A stretch of 44,045 nt of DNA from Bacillota bacterium (GTDB lineage: Bacteria > Bacillota > Clostridia > Tissierellales > Tissierellaceae): assembly GCA_030602225.1 (NCBI GenBank), contig JAUWAD010000006.1:1-44045 (forward strand), read 5' to 3'. Position 1 is the stretch's first letter; each line of letters opens with the position of its first letter. A program made the translations under genes and the position numbers. Positions 17,054 through 25,467 of the stretch are shown here, one piece after another. The notes below the pieces were generated by a model. That model did no database searches and had not been told where the DNA came from. It saw only the letters and a program-made list of their open reading frames with translations.

Positions 17054-18460
17054 ATGAAAAGTAGAGAGTTTAATGACATCCTTATGCAAAATATTTTGCA
17101 GTACGGGAATATTGGTGTTCATGTAATTGATAAGGATAGAAAAACAATTATATATAATGAAGCAATGGCTGAACTGGAAGGTCTGGAGATTTTCCAGGTT
17201 ATGGATAAGGATATTCTACAGATTTTTCCCAGCTTAAATGAATATACTTCAACTCTTATCAAGGTTATAAATACTGGTGAACCCATAATCAACAGTACCC
17301 AAACCTACTTTAACTACAGAGGCCATTCCATAACCACCATTTCATCAACCATACCTCTTAAGAAGAATGGAATGGTAATTGGAGCCATGGAAATAGCTCA
17401 GGATGTCACTAACCTAAGAAAGTTATCAGATCAGCTGATGGAACTACAGCAGGAGCTAAAGGCCAGTAGAAAAGATGTGGAACAGAAAAAGGGAATTAAG
17501 AAGTATCACTTCAACAACATAATTGGCAATAATAAGGGACTTATTATAGCGAAGCAAATCGGTGAAAGAGCCAGCGAAACCCCTTCTAGTGTACTTATAT
17601 ATGGAGAAACAGGAACTGGAAAGGAGATGTTTGCTCAGAGTATTCACAACCATGGAATAAGAAGGAACAACACATTCATTGCTCAAAACTGTGCTGCAAT
17701 ACCTGATTCTCTCTTGGAAGGCATTCTTTTCGGGACGGAGAAGGGGGGATTTACTGGTGCAGTGGAAAGGGAAGGAATATTTGAACAAGCCAACGGTGGA
17801 ACCTTGCTCCTTGATGAGATAAACTCCATGAGTCTACCCCTTCAGGCAAAGCTGCTTAGGGTTTTGCAGGAGGGATATATAAGGAGAATCGGTGGATTAA
17901 AGGATATACCAGTGGATGTAAGGATAATTGCAACAACCAATGAGGATCCAAAGGTATCAATGGAGAACAACTTAATCAGAAGGGATCTTTACTATAGGTT
18001 AAGTGTTATAAATATTCACATTCCACCCCTTAGAGAAAGATTAGATGATATGGAACTATTGGTAAACTTCTTTATCAATAAGTTCAATAAGCAGCTTAAT
18101 AAGAACATAACCTCCCTTTCAAGGGAGGTCAGGGAAGACTTCTTAAATTACTCCTGGCCTGGTAATATAAGGGAACTGGAGAACTTTATCGAAGGTGCCA
18201 TGAATATGGTATCTAGTCAGGATAAGGTACTTAATAGGGAAAACTTCATTACATCAAACTTTATCCCTAAGAAGACCAATATTGAAAGAACTATAATTCA
18301 AAAGCTTAGTACTTCATCCCTACCAGATATTATTAAGGATCTGGAGGATAGTATAATAGCTGATACCATGGACAGATACGGTGGTAACATCTCCAATGCA
18401 GCAAAACACTTAGGGTTAAAGCGTCAAACATTACAACATAAGTTAAAAAAAGATAAGTAA
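17054..18460 (+). CDS. Sigma-54-dependent activator (PAS, AAA+, Fis-type HTH), likely regulator of the ornithine operon
   Basis: A 468-residue bacterial enhancer-binding protein of the RocR-like type. An N-terminal PAS sensory region (about residues 12-125) is followed by a coiled linker and the AAA+ domain with Walker A GETGTGK (184-190), Walker B LLLDEI (251-256) and the R309/R310 region. A Fis-type helix-turn-helix ends the protein (NISNAAKHLGLKRQTLQHKL). The sigma-54 contact loop, normally GAFTGA, reads GGFTGA (231-236). A sigma-54 promoter for the ornithine operon lies 120 nt beyond its end, so it probably activates that operon; the signal (ornithine or another amino acid) is inferred. 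AGGAG before ATG 17054 supports the start. Confidence 0.92.
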   Translation: MKSREFNDILMQNILQYGNIGVHVIDKDRKTIIYNEAMAELEGLEIFQVMDKDILQIFPSLNEYTSTLIKVINTGEPIINSTQTYFNYRGHSITTISSTIPLKKNGMVIGAMEIAQDVTNLRKLSDQLMELQQELKASRKDVEQKKGIKKYHFNNIIGNNKGLIIAKQIGERASETPSSVLIYGETGTGKEMFAQSIHNHGIRRNNTFIAQNCAAIPDSLLEGILFGTEKGGFTGAVEREGIFEQANGGTLLLDEINSMSLPLQAKLLRVLQEGYIRRIGGLKDIPVDVRIIATTNEDPKVSMENNLIRRDLYYRLSVINIHIPPLRERLDDMELLVNFFINKFNKQLNKNITSLSREVREDFLNYSWPGNIRELENFIEGAMNMVSSQDKVLNRENFITSNFIPKKTNIERTIIQKLSTSSLPDIIKDLEDSIIADTMDRYGGNISNAAKHLGLKRQTLQHKLKKDK

Positions 18461-18508
18461 TGCAATAATATTTGCACCTGGTGCAAATATTATTGCATTT
18501 TATTTTTA
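18461..18508 (+). terminator. Long perfect palindrome: terminator and possible activator-binding site
   Basis: Arms 18461-18478 and 18480-18497 form a perfect 18-nt inverted repeat around one base (in RNA, a 17-bp stem with a 3-nt loop), followed by a T-rich tract. It should terminate the activator transcript. Its centre is about 128 nt upstream of the predicted sigma-54 start, a normal place for an enhancer, so the DNA palindrome may also bind the activator. The second role is inference. Confidence 0.8.
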
Positions 18509-18579
18509 TATTAACAGAAAATTAAGACATAATTACCCTAAAAACTGGGTATTTATATGAATATTGCAGATAAAAGCCC

Positions 18580-18596
18580 TTGGCATGATATTTGCA
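18580..18596 (+). promoter_or_regulatory. Sigma-54 (-24/-12) promoter of the ornithine operon
   Basis: TTGGCATGATATTTGCA matches the sigma-54 consensus YTGGCACGRNNNTTGCW with one mismatch. The GG (18582-18583) and GC (18594-18595) have the required 10 nt between them. The predicted transcription start is about 18607, 32 nt before ord. The neighbouring activator gene supports the call. Confidence 0.9.
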
Positions 18597-18638
18597 ATAT
18601 AATAAAGGTGTGAACTTAATAAAATCCGGAGGTGGCTT

Positions 18639-19685
18639 ATGAGAGAAAAAAATGTAAGAGTAATTATTTGGGGTTTAGGAGCTATGGGTAGTGGAATGGC
18701 AGATATGCTCTTAAAGAAAAAAGGAGTAGAAATCGTAGGTGCTGTTGGAAGAGGACCAAAGGTTGGAAAGAGCATGTACGATTATATAAAGACCGAAAGA
18801 GGAGACAGACCAGATGTTATCATTGGTACACCAGAAGATGTTATTAAAGAGGGAGCAGCAGATGTGGTTCTTTCAGCTACTGATTCCTATACAAAAGTTG
18901 CTTTTGATAGACTGAAGTTCATCCTTGAGAAGAAGATTAACGTAATTTCATCTGCAGAGGAAATGTCATATCCAATGGCTCAATCCCCCGAGGAAGCTAA
19001 GAAATTAGATAAAATTGCTAAGGATAATGGTGTATCAATCCTTGGTACAGGAATTAATCCTGGACTAATTATGGATCTACTGGTTGTACTTATGACTGGT
19101 GCTTGTGAATCAGTGGATCATATAGTAGCTAGAAGAATCAACTCGCTTTCTCCATTTGGACCAGCTGTTATGGAAGAGCAGGGAATCGGTATGACAAAGG
19201 AAGCGTTCCTTCATGGGGTTGAAACTGGACATTTGGCAGGACATGTTGGATTCCCAGAGTCAATTAGAATGGTAGCTGATGCAATTGGCTGGAAGGTTGA
19301 CAAGATAGAACAATCCATGGATCCTATAATGACTGATGTGGATAGAAAATCTGAATATGGTTTTGCTCCTGCAGGGCATGTTGCTGGTTGTGCAATGAAG
19401 GGATATGGATACGTTGATGGAGAAATGAAAATTGAGATGGATCACCCACAACAAATAGAGCCTGAGCAAGTTGGAGTTCAAACTGGAGACTATGTAATAA
19501 TTAAAGGTACTCCAGATATTAACCTTATTAACTCTCCAGAGGTTCCAGGTGGAATTGGTACAATAGCTATGTGCGTTAATATGATTCCTCATATTATCAA
19601 TGCAAAGCCAGGATTAAGAACTATGCTTGATCTACCAGTACCTAGAGCAATCATGGGTGATATGAGAGAATTAATAGAAGACTAA
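18639..19685 (+). CDS. ord: 2,4-diaminopentanoate dehydrogenase
   Basis: NAD(P)-dependent enzyme that oxidatively deaminates 2,4-diaminopentanoate to 2-amino-4-ketopentanoate, the step after the aminomutase in ornithine fermentation. The 348 residues start with a Rossmann dinucleotide loop IIWGLGAMGSGMA (G12, G14, G17), as in dihydrodipicolinate-reductase-like folds. The GTGINPGLIMD block and the C-terminal region fit the Ord family. It is the first gene behind the sigma-54 promoter. CGGAGGTGG directly upstream of ATG 18639 is a strong ribosome binding site. Context of ortA, ortB, oraS, oraE and orr makes the call firm. Confidence 0.95.
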   Translation: MREKNVRVIIWGLGAMGSGMADMLLKKKGVEIVGAVGRGPKVGKSMYDYIKTERGDRPDVIIGTPEDVIKEGAADVVLSATDSYTKVAFDRLKFILEKKINVISSAEEMSYPMAQSPEEAKKLDKIAKDNGVSILGTGINPGLIMDLLVVLMTGACESVDHIVARRINSLSPFGPAVMEEQGIGMTKEAFLHGVETGHLAGHVGFPESIRMVADAIGWKVDKIEQSMDPIMTDVDRKSEYGFAPAGHVAGCAMKGYGYVDGEMKIEMDHPQQIEPEQVGVQTGDYVIIKGTPDINLINSPEVPGGIGTIAMCVNMIPHIINAKPGLRTMLDLPVPRAIMGDMRELIED

Positions 19686-19726
19686 TAATTAATATAATGA
19701 AATAAAAATATTAAGATAATTAAACA

Positions 19727-19757
19727 AAGTATGGGTAGACATAGTCTACTCATACTT
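19727..19757 (+). other. Intercistronic hairpin between ord and ortA
   Basis: A 14-bp stem with one G-T wobble (19727-19740 with 19744-19757) and a 3-nt ATA loop. No T-run follows, so it is unlikely to terminate. It could protect the ord mRNA 3' end or mark a processing site between ord and ortA. Function is inferred. Confidence 0.6.
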
Positions 19758-19782
19758 CATGTAATTAGAAAGGATGAAAAAG

Positions 19783-20094
19783 ATGAACGCAAAACGCGGT
19801 GATTGGGTACGTATCCATAAAATTGTACTTAATGTAGGCGAAAGAGCTCCTAATATTCCTGAGGATACTCAAAATGTTCCCCTGGAGTTATGGGATAAGG
19901 GATTCTTGATTAATGAAGAAGCCAAATTAGGCGATATTGTAGAAGTCGAAACTTACATCGGTAGAAGGATTGAAGGAACACTAATTGAAGTAAATCCATA
20001 CTGGGGTCATGATTATGGTAAGGCTGTACCTGAAATTCTATATATAGGAAGACAGGCAAGACAATTATTGGAAGAAGGTGAAATCAATGACTAG
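19783..20094 (+). CDS. ortA: 2-amino-4-ketopentanoate thiolase, alpha subunit
   Basis: The small subunit of the thiolase that cleaves 2-amino-4-ketopentanoate with CoA to acetyl-CoA and D-alanine. The 103 residues (RGDWVRIHKIVLNVGERAPNIP and VNPYWGHDYG blocks) match the OrtA family in length and sequence. ATG 19783 is chosen over ATG 19774, because AAAGGA (19768-19773) has normal spacing only to the former. The last 8 nt overlap the ortB start, fitting coupled synthesis of the two subunits. The family is essentially restricted to amino-acid-fermenting anaerobes. Confidence 0.94.
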   Translation: MNAKRGDWVRIHKIVLNVGERAPNIPEDTQNVPLELWDKGFLINEEAKLGDIVEVETYIGRRIEGTLIEVNPYWGHDYGKAVPEILYIGRQARQLLEEGEIND

Positions 20095-21520
20095 AGATTT
20101 AAGCTTTAATGCTGTTATGGGTAGAAAATCGGAAATTATGAAAAAGTCTGTGGGAATTGATTATGCTGAATTTGAATCAGGTAGTATCTCGTTTGATTAT
20201 GAAAGAATGATGAAGGAAACTGGATATAGCCTTCAGGAAATTGAAGAAATACAAAAACAAACTACAGTTGGGAATACACCTCTATATGAGTTGAGAAATA
20301 TAACGGCATTGGCAAGAAAGTATGCTCCTGAAGGAAAGGGAGCAAGGATTTTCATAAAGGATGAAGCGAGCAATCCTTCTGGAAGCTTCAAGGCTAGAAG
20401 AGCTGCAACGGCAGTGTACCATGCCCAAAAGCTTGGTTACAAGGGAGTTATAGCTGCAACCAGTGGAAATTATGGATCAGCGGTTGCATCCCAGGCAGCC
20501 ATGAGGGGATTAAAGTGCATAATAGTTCAGGAGTGTTATGATTCAAAGGGAGTAGGTCAGCCTGAAATCATTGAAAAGGCTAGAGCTTGTGAGGCATATG
20601 GGGCAGAAGTTGTTCAGCTTTCAGTTGGACCTGAGCTTTTCTATTCATTCCTTCTGCTTCTAGAAGAGACTGGATATTTCAATGCATCCCTTTACACTCC
20701 ATTTGGAATAGCTGGAGTTGAGACATTGGGATATGAGCTTTCCATGGAATTTAGAGAAAAAGAAGGAAAGGACCCAGATGTGGTTGTGGTTACAAACGCA
20801 GGAGGAGGAAATCTAACTGGTACAGCCAGAGGTCTAATAAAGGCTGGAGCACTCAATAGTCAAATAATAGGTGCATCCGTTTCATTGGCTGGTCTTCATA
20901 TGGCCAGTGATGAGCAATTCAACAAGAAGTCTTTTACAACTGGTCATACTGGATTTGGTATTCCATTTGCCACCTGGCCAGATAGATCAGATGTTCCAAG
21001 ATCAGCGGCAAGACCACTAAGATATGTGGATAGATACGTTACAGTTAATCAGGGTTCTGTTTTCTATATGACTGAATTACTTGCACAGGTGGAGGGACTG
21101 GAAAGAGGTCCTGCTGGAAACACTGCATTGGCTGCAGCATTTGTTCTGGCTCAGGAGTTGGATCAGGATCAAATAATTGTTGTTCAGGAAACTGAATATA
21201 CCGGTGCTGGCAAGCATATTCTTCCTCAGCTTACATTTGCCAAGGAAAATGGCATCAAGATTCTTAAGGGAGATCCAAAGGATGAAGTGCCAGGGGAGAC
21301 CATAATTCTACCTGAGAATCCATCAAAACTTTGTGTTGATGAGCTGGATCTTGGAAAAATAAAGAAATCATATATTAGAAATTGCATAAATAATACTGGA
21401 GCACAGGAAGTAAACCATGAGGACCTGGAGTTTTTAGTTGCTGATACAAAATCAAGTGTTGAGTTTGTGAAATCTGCCTTGGAAGAACTAGGTGTAAATC
21501 TTAAATTGGAGGAAAAATAA
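20087..21520 (+). CDS. ortB: 2-amino-4-ketopentanoate thiolase, beta subunit (PLP-dependent)
   Basis: The large, PLP-binding subunit of the thiolase, with a threonine-synthase/tryptophan-synthase-beta fold. The 477 residues contain NPSGSFKARRA with the probable PLP lysine K102, the TSGNYGSAVASQAA phosphate-binding or substrate loop, and the glycine-rich NAGGGNLTG segment. ATG 20087 has GAAGGTG (20074-20080) upstream; the GTG at 20078 lies within that site and is rejected. The gene overlaps ortA by 8 nt and its stop overlaps the oraS start (TAATG), so thiolase and mutase subunits are translationally linked. Confidence 0.95.
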   Translation: MTRDLSFNAVMGRKSEIMKKSVGIDYAEFESGSISFDYERMMKETGYSLQEIEEIQKQTTVGNTPLYELRNITALARKYAPEGKGARIFIKDEASNPSGSFKARRAATAVYHAQKLGYKGVIAATSGNYGSAVASQAAMRGLKCIIVQECYDSKGVGQPEIIEKARACEAYGAEVVQLSVGPELFYSFLLLLEETGYFNASLYTPFGIAGVETLGYELSMEFREKEGKDPDVVVVTNAGGGNLTGTARGLIKAGALNSQIIGASVSLAGLHMASDEQFNKKSFTTGHTGFGIPFATWPDRSDVPRSAARPLRYVDRYVTVNQGSVFYMTELLAQVEGLERGPAGNTALAAAFVLAQELDQDQIIVVQETEYTGAGKHILPQLTFAKENGIKILKGDPKDEVPGETIILPENPSKLCVDELDLGKIKKSYIRNCINNTGAQEVNHEDLEFLVADTKSSVEFVKSALEELGVNLKLEEK

Positions 21521-21885
21521 TGAGAAGAGAAGATGATTTTCAAGTTAGAAGAGAGCATTTGGCTAAGATGACTGAGGAACAGTTGGAAAACCGTTTCTGG
21601 GAGTTAGCTGAAAAGCTAGTTGACCCAATTATCGATCTGGGATATAAGAACACAAGTCCTTCCATTGAGAGAAGTGTACTACTTAGAATGGGATTTTCCA
21701 GTGTTGAGGCTAAAGCGATTGTGGATAATGCAATTGATAGAGGTCTAATTGGAAAAGGAGCAGGTCATATAGTATATAGACTTGCCAAGGCGAAGAATTT
21801 ACCTATAAGAGAAGCAGGTTTGTTGCTTGTTGATAATACCCATTGGGATGAAGTAAAGGCTATGTTTAATGGAGGTGCCAAATAA
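21520..21885 (+). CDS. oraS: D-ornithine 4,5-aminomutase, S (alpha) subunit
   Basis: The small subunit of the adenosylcobalamin- and PLP-dependent mutase that moves the delta-amino group of D-ornithine to C4, giving 2,4-diaminopentanoate. The 121 residues (REDDFQVRREHLAKMTEEQLENRFWELAEKL-like N terminus; GAGHIVYRLAK) match the OraS family, and length is typical. Its start overlaps the ortB stop, and its stop overlaps the oraE start (both TAATG), which would favour balanced subunit synthesis. It has no cofactor motif of its own; catalytic groups are in OraE. Confidence 0.94.
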   Translation: MRREDDFQVRREHLAKMTEEQLENRFWELAEKLVDPIIDLGYKNTSPSIERSVLLRMGFSSVEAKAIVDNAIDRGLIGKGAGHIVYRLAKAKNLPIREAGLLLVDNTHWDEVKAMFNGGAK

Positions 21886-24101
21886 TGGAACTTAAACCAA
21901 ATGAGAAATTGGACATTAAGGAGTTACTAAAGGATCTTGAAAACTATAGACCCAAGAGAAGGGGATGGCACTGGAGAGATGGAGTAGGAGAAAGTAGAAA
22001 AATCGGTAAGTTCAATTACTACGATACATCAGAAAGTCTTAAGCAATCCCAGCCACTTCCAGCGGCAAAGTACTTTGATAGTATCGATCCCCAACCCCAG
22101 CCAGTAATCACCACAGAAATAGCATCTGGTAGGTTTGAGGATGATATAAGAAGAATGCGCATGGCTGCTTGGCATGGTGCGGATCATATAATGGTAATTA
22201 GAACAGCTGGACAGTCCCACTTTGAAAGTCTTATTGAAGGAACACCTCAGGGTGTTGGTGGAATTCCAATAAGTAGAAAGCAGGTTAGAGCTCAGAGAAA
22301 AGCCCTTGATCTAATAGAGGAGGAAGTTGGAAGACCAATAAACTACCATTCATACGTTTCTGGTGTGGCTGGTCCTGAAATAGCTGTAATGTTTGCAGAA
22401 GAAGGAGTAAACGGTGCCCACCAGGATCCTCAGTACAACGTATTGTATAGAAATATCAACATGATCAGATCATTTGTTGATGCTGCTGAAGCTAAGAAGG
22501 TCATGACATGGGCAGATATCGCCCAGATAGATGGAGCTCACAATGCCAATGCAACAGCTAGGGAAGCTTGGAAGGTAATGCCTGAACTTATGGTTCAACA
22601 TGGCATAAATTCCATGTTCTCAGTGAAGGTGGGAATGAAGAAGGGAAATATCTGTTTATCAACTGTACCACCAACGGCACCTCCTGCTCCTTGCATGAGG
22701 CTGGATCTACCATATGCTGTGGCATTAAGAGATATATTCAAAGAGTACAGAATGAGAGCACAGATGAATACCAAGTACATGGAATCCTCAACAAGAGAAG
22801 CCACTGTTACTCACGTATTGAATCTACTAATCTCTCAACTTACATCAGCTGATATTCAATCAACCATAACTCCTGATGAAGGAAGAAATGTTCCATGGCA
22901 TATTTACAATATTGAAGCTGTTGATACTGCAAAGCAGGCTTTCAATGGAATGGATGGACTTATGAGTATGCTGGAGTTAAAAAGAGAGGGTACTGAGCTG
23001 GGAGATAAGGTAAGGGAGCTTAAGGAAAGAGCAATTCTTTTCATGGAAGAGATGCTAGAAAGTGGTGGATACTTTGAAGCTGTACAAGCAGGATTCTTCG
23101 TTGACTCTGGTTACTATCCAGAAAGAAATGGTGATGGTATTGTTAGAAAGATAGATGGCGGTGTAGGTGTGGGAACAGTGTATGAAAGAGACGCTGATTA
23201 CATGGCTCCTGTTACTGCTCACTTTGGATATAACAACCTATTACAATATGGAGATGAATATGTGGAAAATCCATCTATATTGGTGGGTGGAACCACATTT
23301 GAGGATCCATCAAAGATTATCTACATTGACGAGTTGGATGAAACTGACAATGTAAATGTAAGACTTGAAGAAGTGAAGGAGTTTGTGGGAACTACAAATA
23401 TAAAACCTGAGATGGAATGGAGAGGAGATGGAATTATCCATATTACCATGTTCCTTCCAACTGATATCAGAACCGCTGAATTTGCAGGACTTGAAATGGC
23501 CAAGAAGATGAATCTAAGAGATCCTGAAGTAATCCACAAGGAAGTCATGCAGGAAGCTGAAGGCACAAGAGTTGAGATAAAGGGAAGACTAGATGTGACA
23601 ATTGATACAACAAAGCTTGTAATTCCACCAAAACCAGAGGAATTATCTGAAGATGAGCTAAGGGCTGATATAGCTTCTAAGCCAATGAAGATAGTTGCTG
23701 CAACTGTTGGTGAAGATGAGCACTCTGTTGGTATCAGAGAAATAATTGACATCAAGCATGGTGGAATTGAAAAGTATGGAATTCAGTGTCATATCCTTGG
23801 AACTTCAGTGTCAGTTGAAAAGCTGGTTGATGCAGCAATTGAAATTAATGCTGATGCAATCCTCACTTCAACAATCATCTCCCATGATGACATCCACTAC
23901 AAGAACATGAAGAAGCTTCATGAGTATGCCATAGAGAAGGGAATCAGAGATGATGTAATAATAATCTCTGGAGGAACTCAGGTTTCCAATGAACTTGCAG
24001 TGCAAAATGGTATGGATGCAGGATTTGGCCGTGGAACTAAAGGTTCCCACGTAGCCACATTCCTAGTTAAGAAAAGACGTGAAATGGAAAATGAGAATTA
24101 A
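21885..24101 (+). CDS. oraE: D-ornithine 4,5-aminomutase, E (beta) subunit
   Basis: The catalytic subunit of ornithine aminomutase. The 738 residues comprise a TIM-barrel PLP domain followed by a Rossmann-like B12 domain at the C terminus. The cobalamin-binding DxHxxG motif is D-E-H613-S-V-G, and eleven residues on is K624 in IDIKHGG. This spacing matches H618 and K629, the cobalamin and PLP ligands described for the Clostridium sticklandii enzyme. Both key residues are present, so the enzyme should be active. The start overlaps oraS by one base; the 3' end overlaps the GlmL-like gene. Confidence 0.96.
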   Translation: MELKPNEKLDIKELLKDLENYRPKRRGWHWRDGVGESRKIGKFNYYDTSESLKQSQPLPAAKYFDSIDPQPQPVITTEIASGRFEDDIRRMRMAAWHGADHIMVIRTAGQSHFESLIEGTPQGVGGIPISRKQVRAQRKALDLIEEEVGRPINYHSYVSGVAGPEIAVMFAEEGVNGAHQDPQYNVLYRNINMIRSFVDAAEAKKVMTWADIAQIDGAHNANATAREAWKVMPELMVQHGINSMFSVKVGMKKGNICLSTVPPTAPPAPCMRLDLPYAVALRDIFKEYRMRAQMNTKYMESSTREATVTHVLNLLISQLTSADIQSTITPDEGRNVPWHIYNIEAVDTAKQAFNGMDGLMSMLELKREGTELGDKVRELKERAILFMEEMLESGGYFEAVQAGFFVDSGYYPERNGDGIVRKIDGGVGVGTVYERDADYMAPVTAHFGYNNLLQYGDEYVENPSILVGGTTFEDPSKIIYIDELDETDNVNVRLEEVKEFVGTTNIKPEMEWRGDGIIHITMFLPTDIRTAEFAGLEMAKKMNLRDPEVIHKEVMQEAEGTRVEIKGRLDVTIDTTKLVIPPKPEELSEDELRADIASKPMKIVAATVGEDEHSVGIREIIDIKHGGIEKYGIQCHILGTSVSVEKLVDAAIEINADAILTSTIISHDDIHYKNMKKLHEYAIEKGIRDDVIIISGGTQVSNELAVQNGMDAGFGRGTKGSHVATFLVKKRREMENEN

Positions 24102-25458
24102 TCTACTGGTTGCAGAAATAGGCAGTACCACCACTGTGGTTAATGCCTTTGATGATATTGAAAAGGATCCGAAATTTATTGGTCAAGGACAGGGTGCCAC
24201 CTCTGTCCTTGAAGGTGATGTAAATATAGGTTTAAAGGAAGCAATAGATGATCTTTGCAGAAATTTAAAAATATCATCCATAGAATACGATGACCTTATA
24301 GCCACCAGCTCCGCCGCTGGTGGACTTAGAATGAGTGTTCATGGTTTGGTATATGATATGACAGTAAGAGCTGCCAAGGAGGCAGCATTAGGTGCTGGTG
24401 CCAATATAAAGTACATTACTGCAGGGAAACTAAGAAAATCTGATCTTAGAAAGATAAAGGAGATAAATCCAAATATCATTCTTATCGCCGGAGGTGTGGA
24501 CTTTGGAGAAAGGGACACAGCCCTTTATAATAGTGAGCTTATTGCACAGATGAATTTGGGTATACCGGTTATTTATGCTGGAAACATAGAAAATCATGAA
24601 GATGTAAAAGATCTTTTCCGGGAAACTAATAATGAACTATATATAGTTGATAATGTATATCCAAAGATTGACGAACTGAATATCGAACCCACAAGAAAGG
24701 TCATTCAGTCAGTGTTTGAAATGCATATTATCCATGCTCCTGGAATGGAAAAAATAAGGGATATGGTTACAGGAAATATTATGCCAACTCCCGGAGCAGT
24801 GATGGAGGCCAGTCAGTTACTTTATGAGGAGATTGGAGATCTATTAACTGTGGATGTGGGTGGTGCAACAACTGATGTTCATTCTGTAACTGAAGACAGT
24901 GAAGAGATATCAAGGATAATCCTCAGTCCTGAACCAAAGGCGAAGAGAACTGTGGAAGGGGATCTGGGGGTTTATGTTAATATGAGAAACATAGTTGAGA
25001 TGGTTGGAGAAGAGGTTCTCATGGATGAACTGGATCTTGATGAGGATGGATTAGCTAATATCATCGCCCATCATAAGCAAATTCCAAAGAGCGAACTGGA
25101 AAAGAGATTTGTTGAAGTTCTCACTGAGCATGCCACCATAACTGCTGTAAAAAGACATGGCGGAAGACTTAAGAATCTTTATGGACCCAGTGGGAAGAAG
25201 ACCATAGCTGAAGGTAAGGATCTTACAGGTGTGAAGTATTTGATAGGTACTGGTGGAGCTCTTACCCGCTTGCCAAATAGAGTTAACATCCTTAGGATGA
25301 TACCTGATTCCAACAATGGTCTGGATCTGTTACCAAATAAGGATGTGGAAGTATTAATAGACAATCACTATATTATGGCATCCCTTGGAGTTATGAGTAA
25401 GAAATACCCAGAAGTTGCATTGGATTTACTGTTAAAGAGCTTCGGGCTAAGAAGTTAG
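24091..25458 (+). CDS. GlmL/MutL-family ATPase-like protein of the ornithine operon
   Basis: A 455-residue actin/Hsp70-fold protein of the family named after GlmL and MutL, found next to B12-dependent amino-acid mutases. The N terminus LLVAEIGSTTTVVNAF is the phosphate-1 loop, and VDVGGATTDVHSV (about residue 255) is the second nucleotide-binding loop. A role as repair or reactivation chaperone for the cobalamin mutase is inferred from context and from analogous mutase systems; it is not shown by sequence. The start is ATG 24091 (MRINLLVAEIG), overlapping oraE by 11 nt; a GTG at 24079 would add four residues but has no better ribosome binding site. Confidence 0.88.
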   Translation: MRINLLVAEIGSTTTVVNAFDDIEKDPKFIGQGQGATSVLEGDVNIGLKEAIDDLCRNLKISSIEYDDLIATSSAAGGLRMSVHGLVYDMTVRAAKEAALGAGANIKYITAGKLRKSDLRKIKEINPNIILIAGGVDFGERDTALYNSELIAQMNLGIPVIYAGNIENHEDVKDLFRETNNELYIVDNVYPKIDELNIEPTRKVIQSVFEMHIIHAPGMEKIRDMVTGNIMPTPGAVMEASQLLYEEIGDLLTVDVGGATTDVHSVTEDSEEISRIILSPEPKAKRTVEGDLGVYVNMRNIVEMVGEEVLMDELDLDEDGLANIIAHHKQIPKSELEKRFVEVLTEHATITAVKRHGGRLKNLYGPSGKKTIAEGKDLTGVKYLIGTGGALTRLPNRVNILRMIPDSNNGLDLLPNKDVEVLIDNHYIMASLGVMSKKYPEVALDLLLKSFGLRS

Positions 25459-25467
25459 GAGGATGTT

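Noticed and set aside
23321-23755. A 144-codon open frame on the - strand inside oraE
   Set aside because: Low-complexity Ser/Ile-rich translation typical of antisense to acidic coding sequence; oraE is certain.
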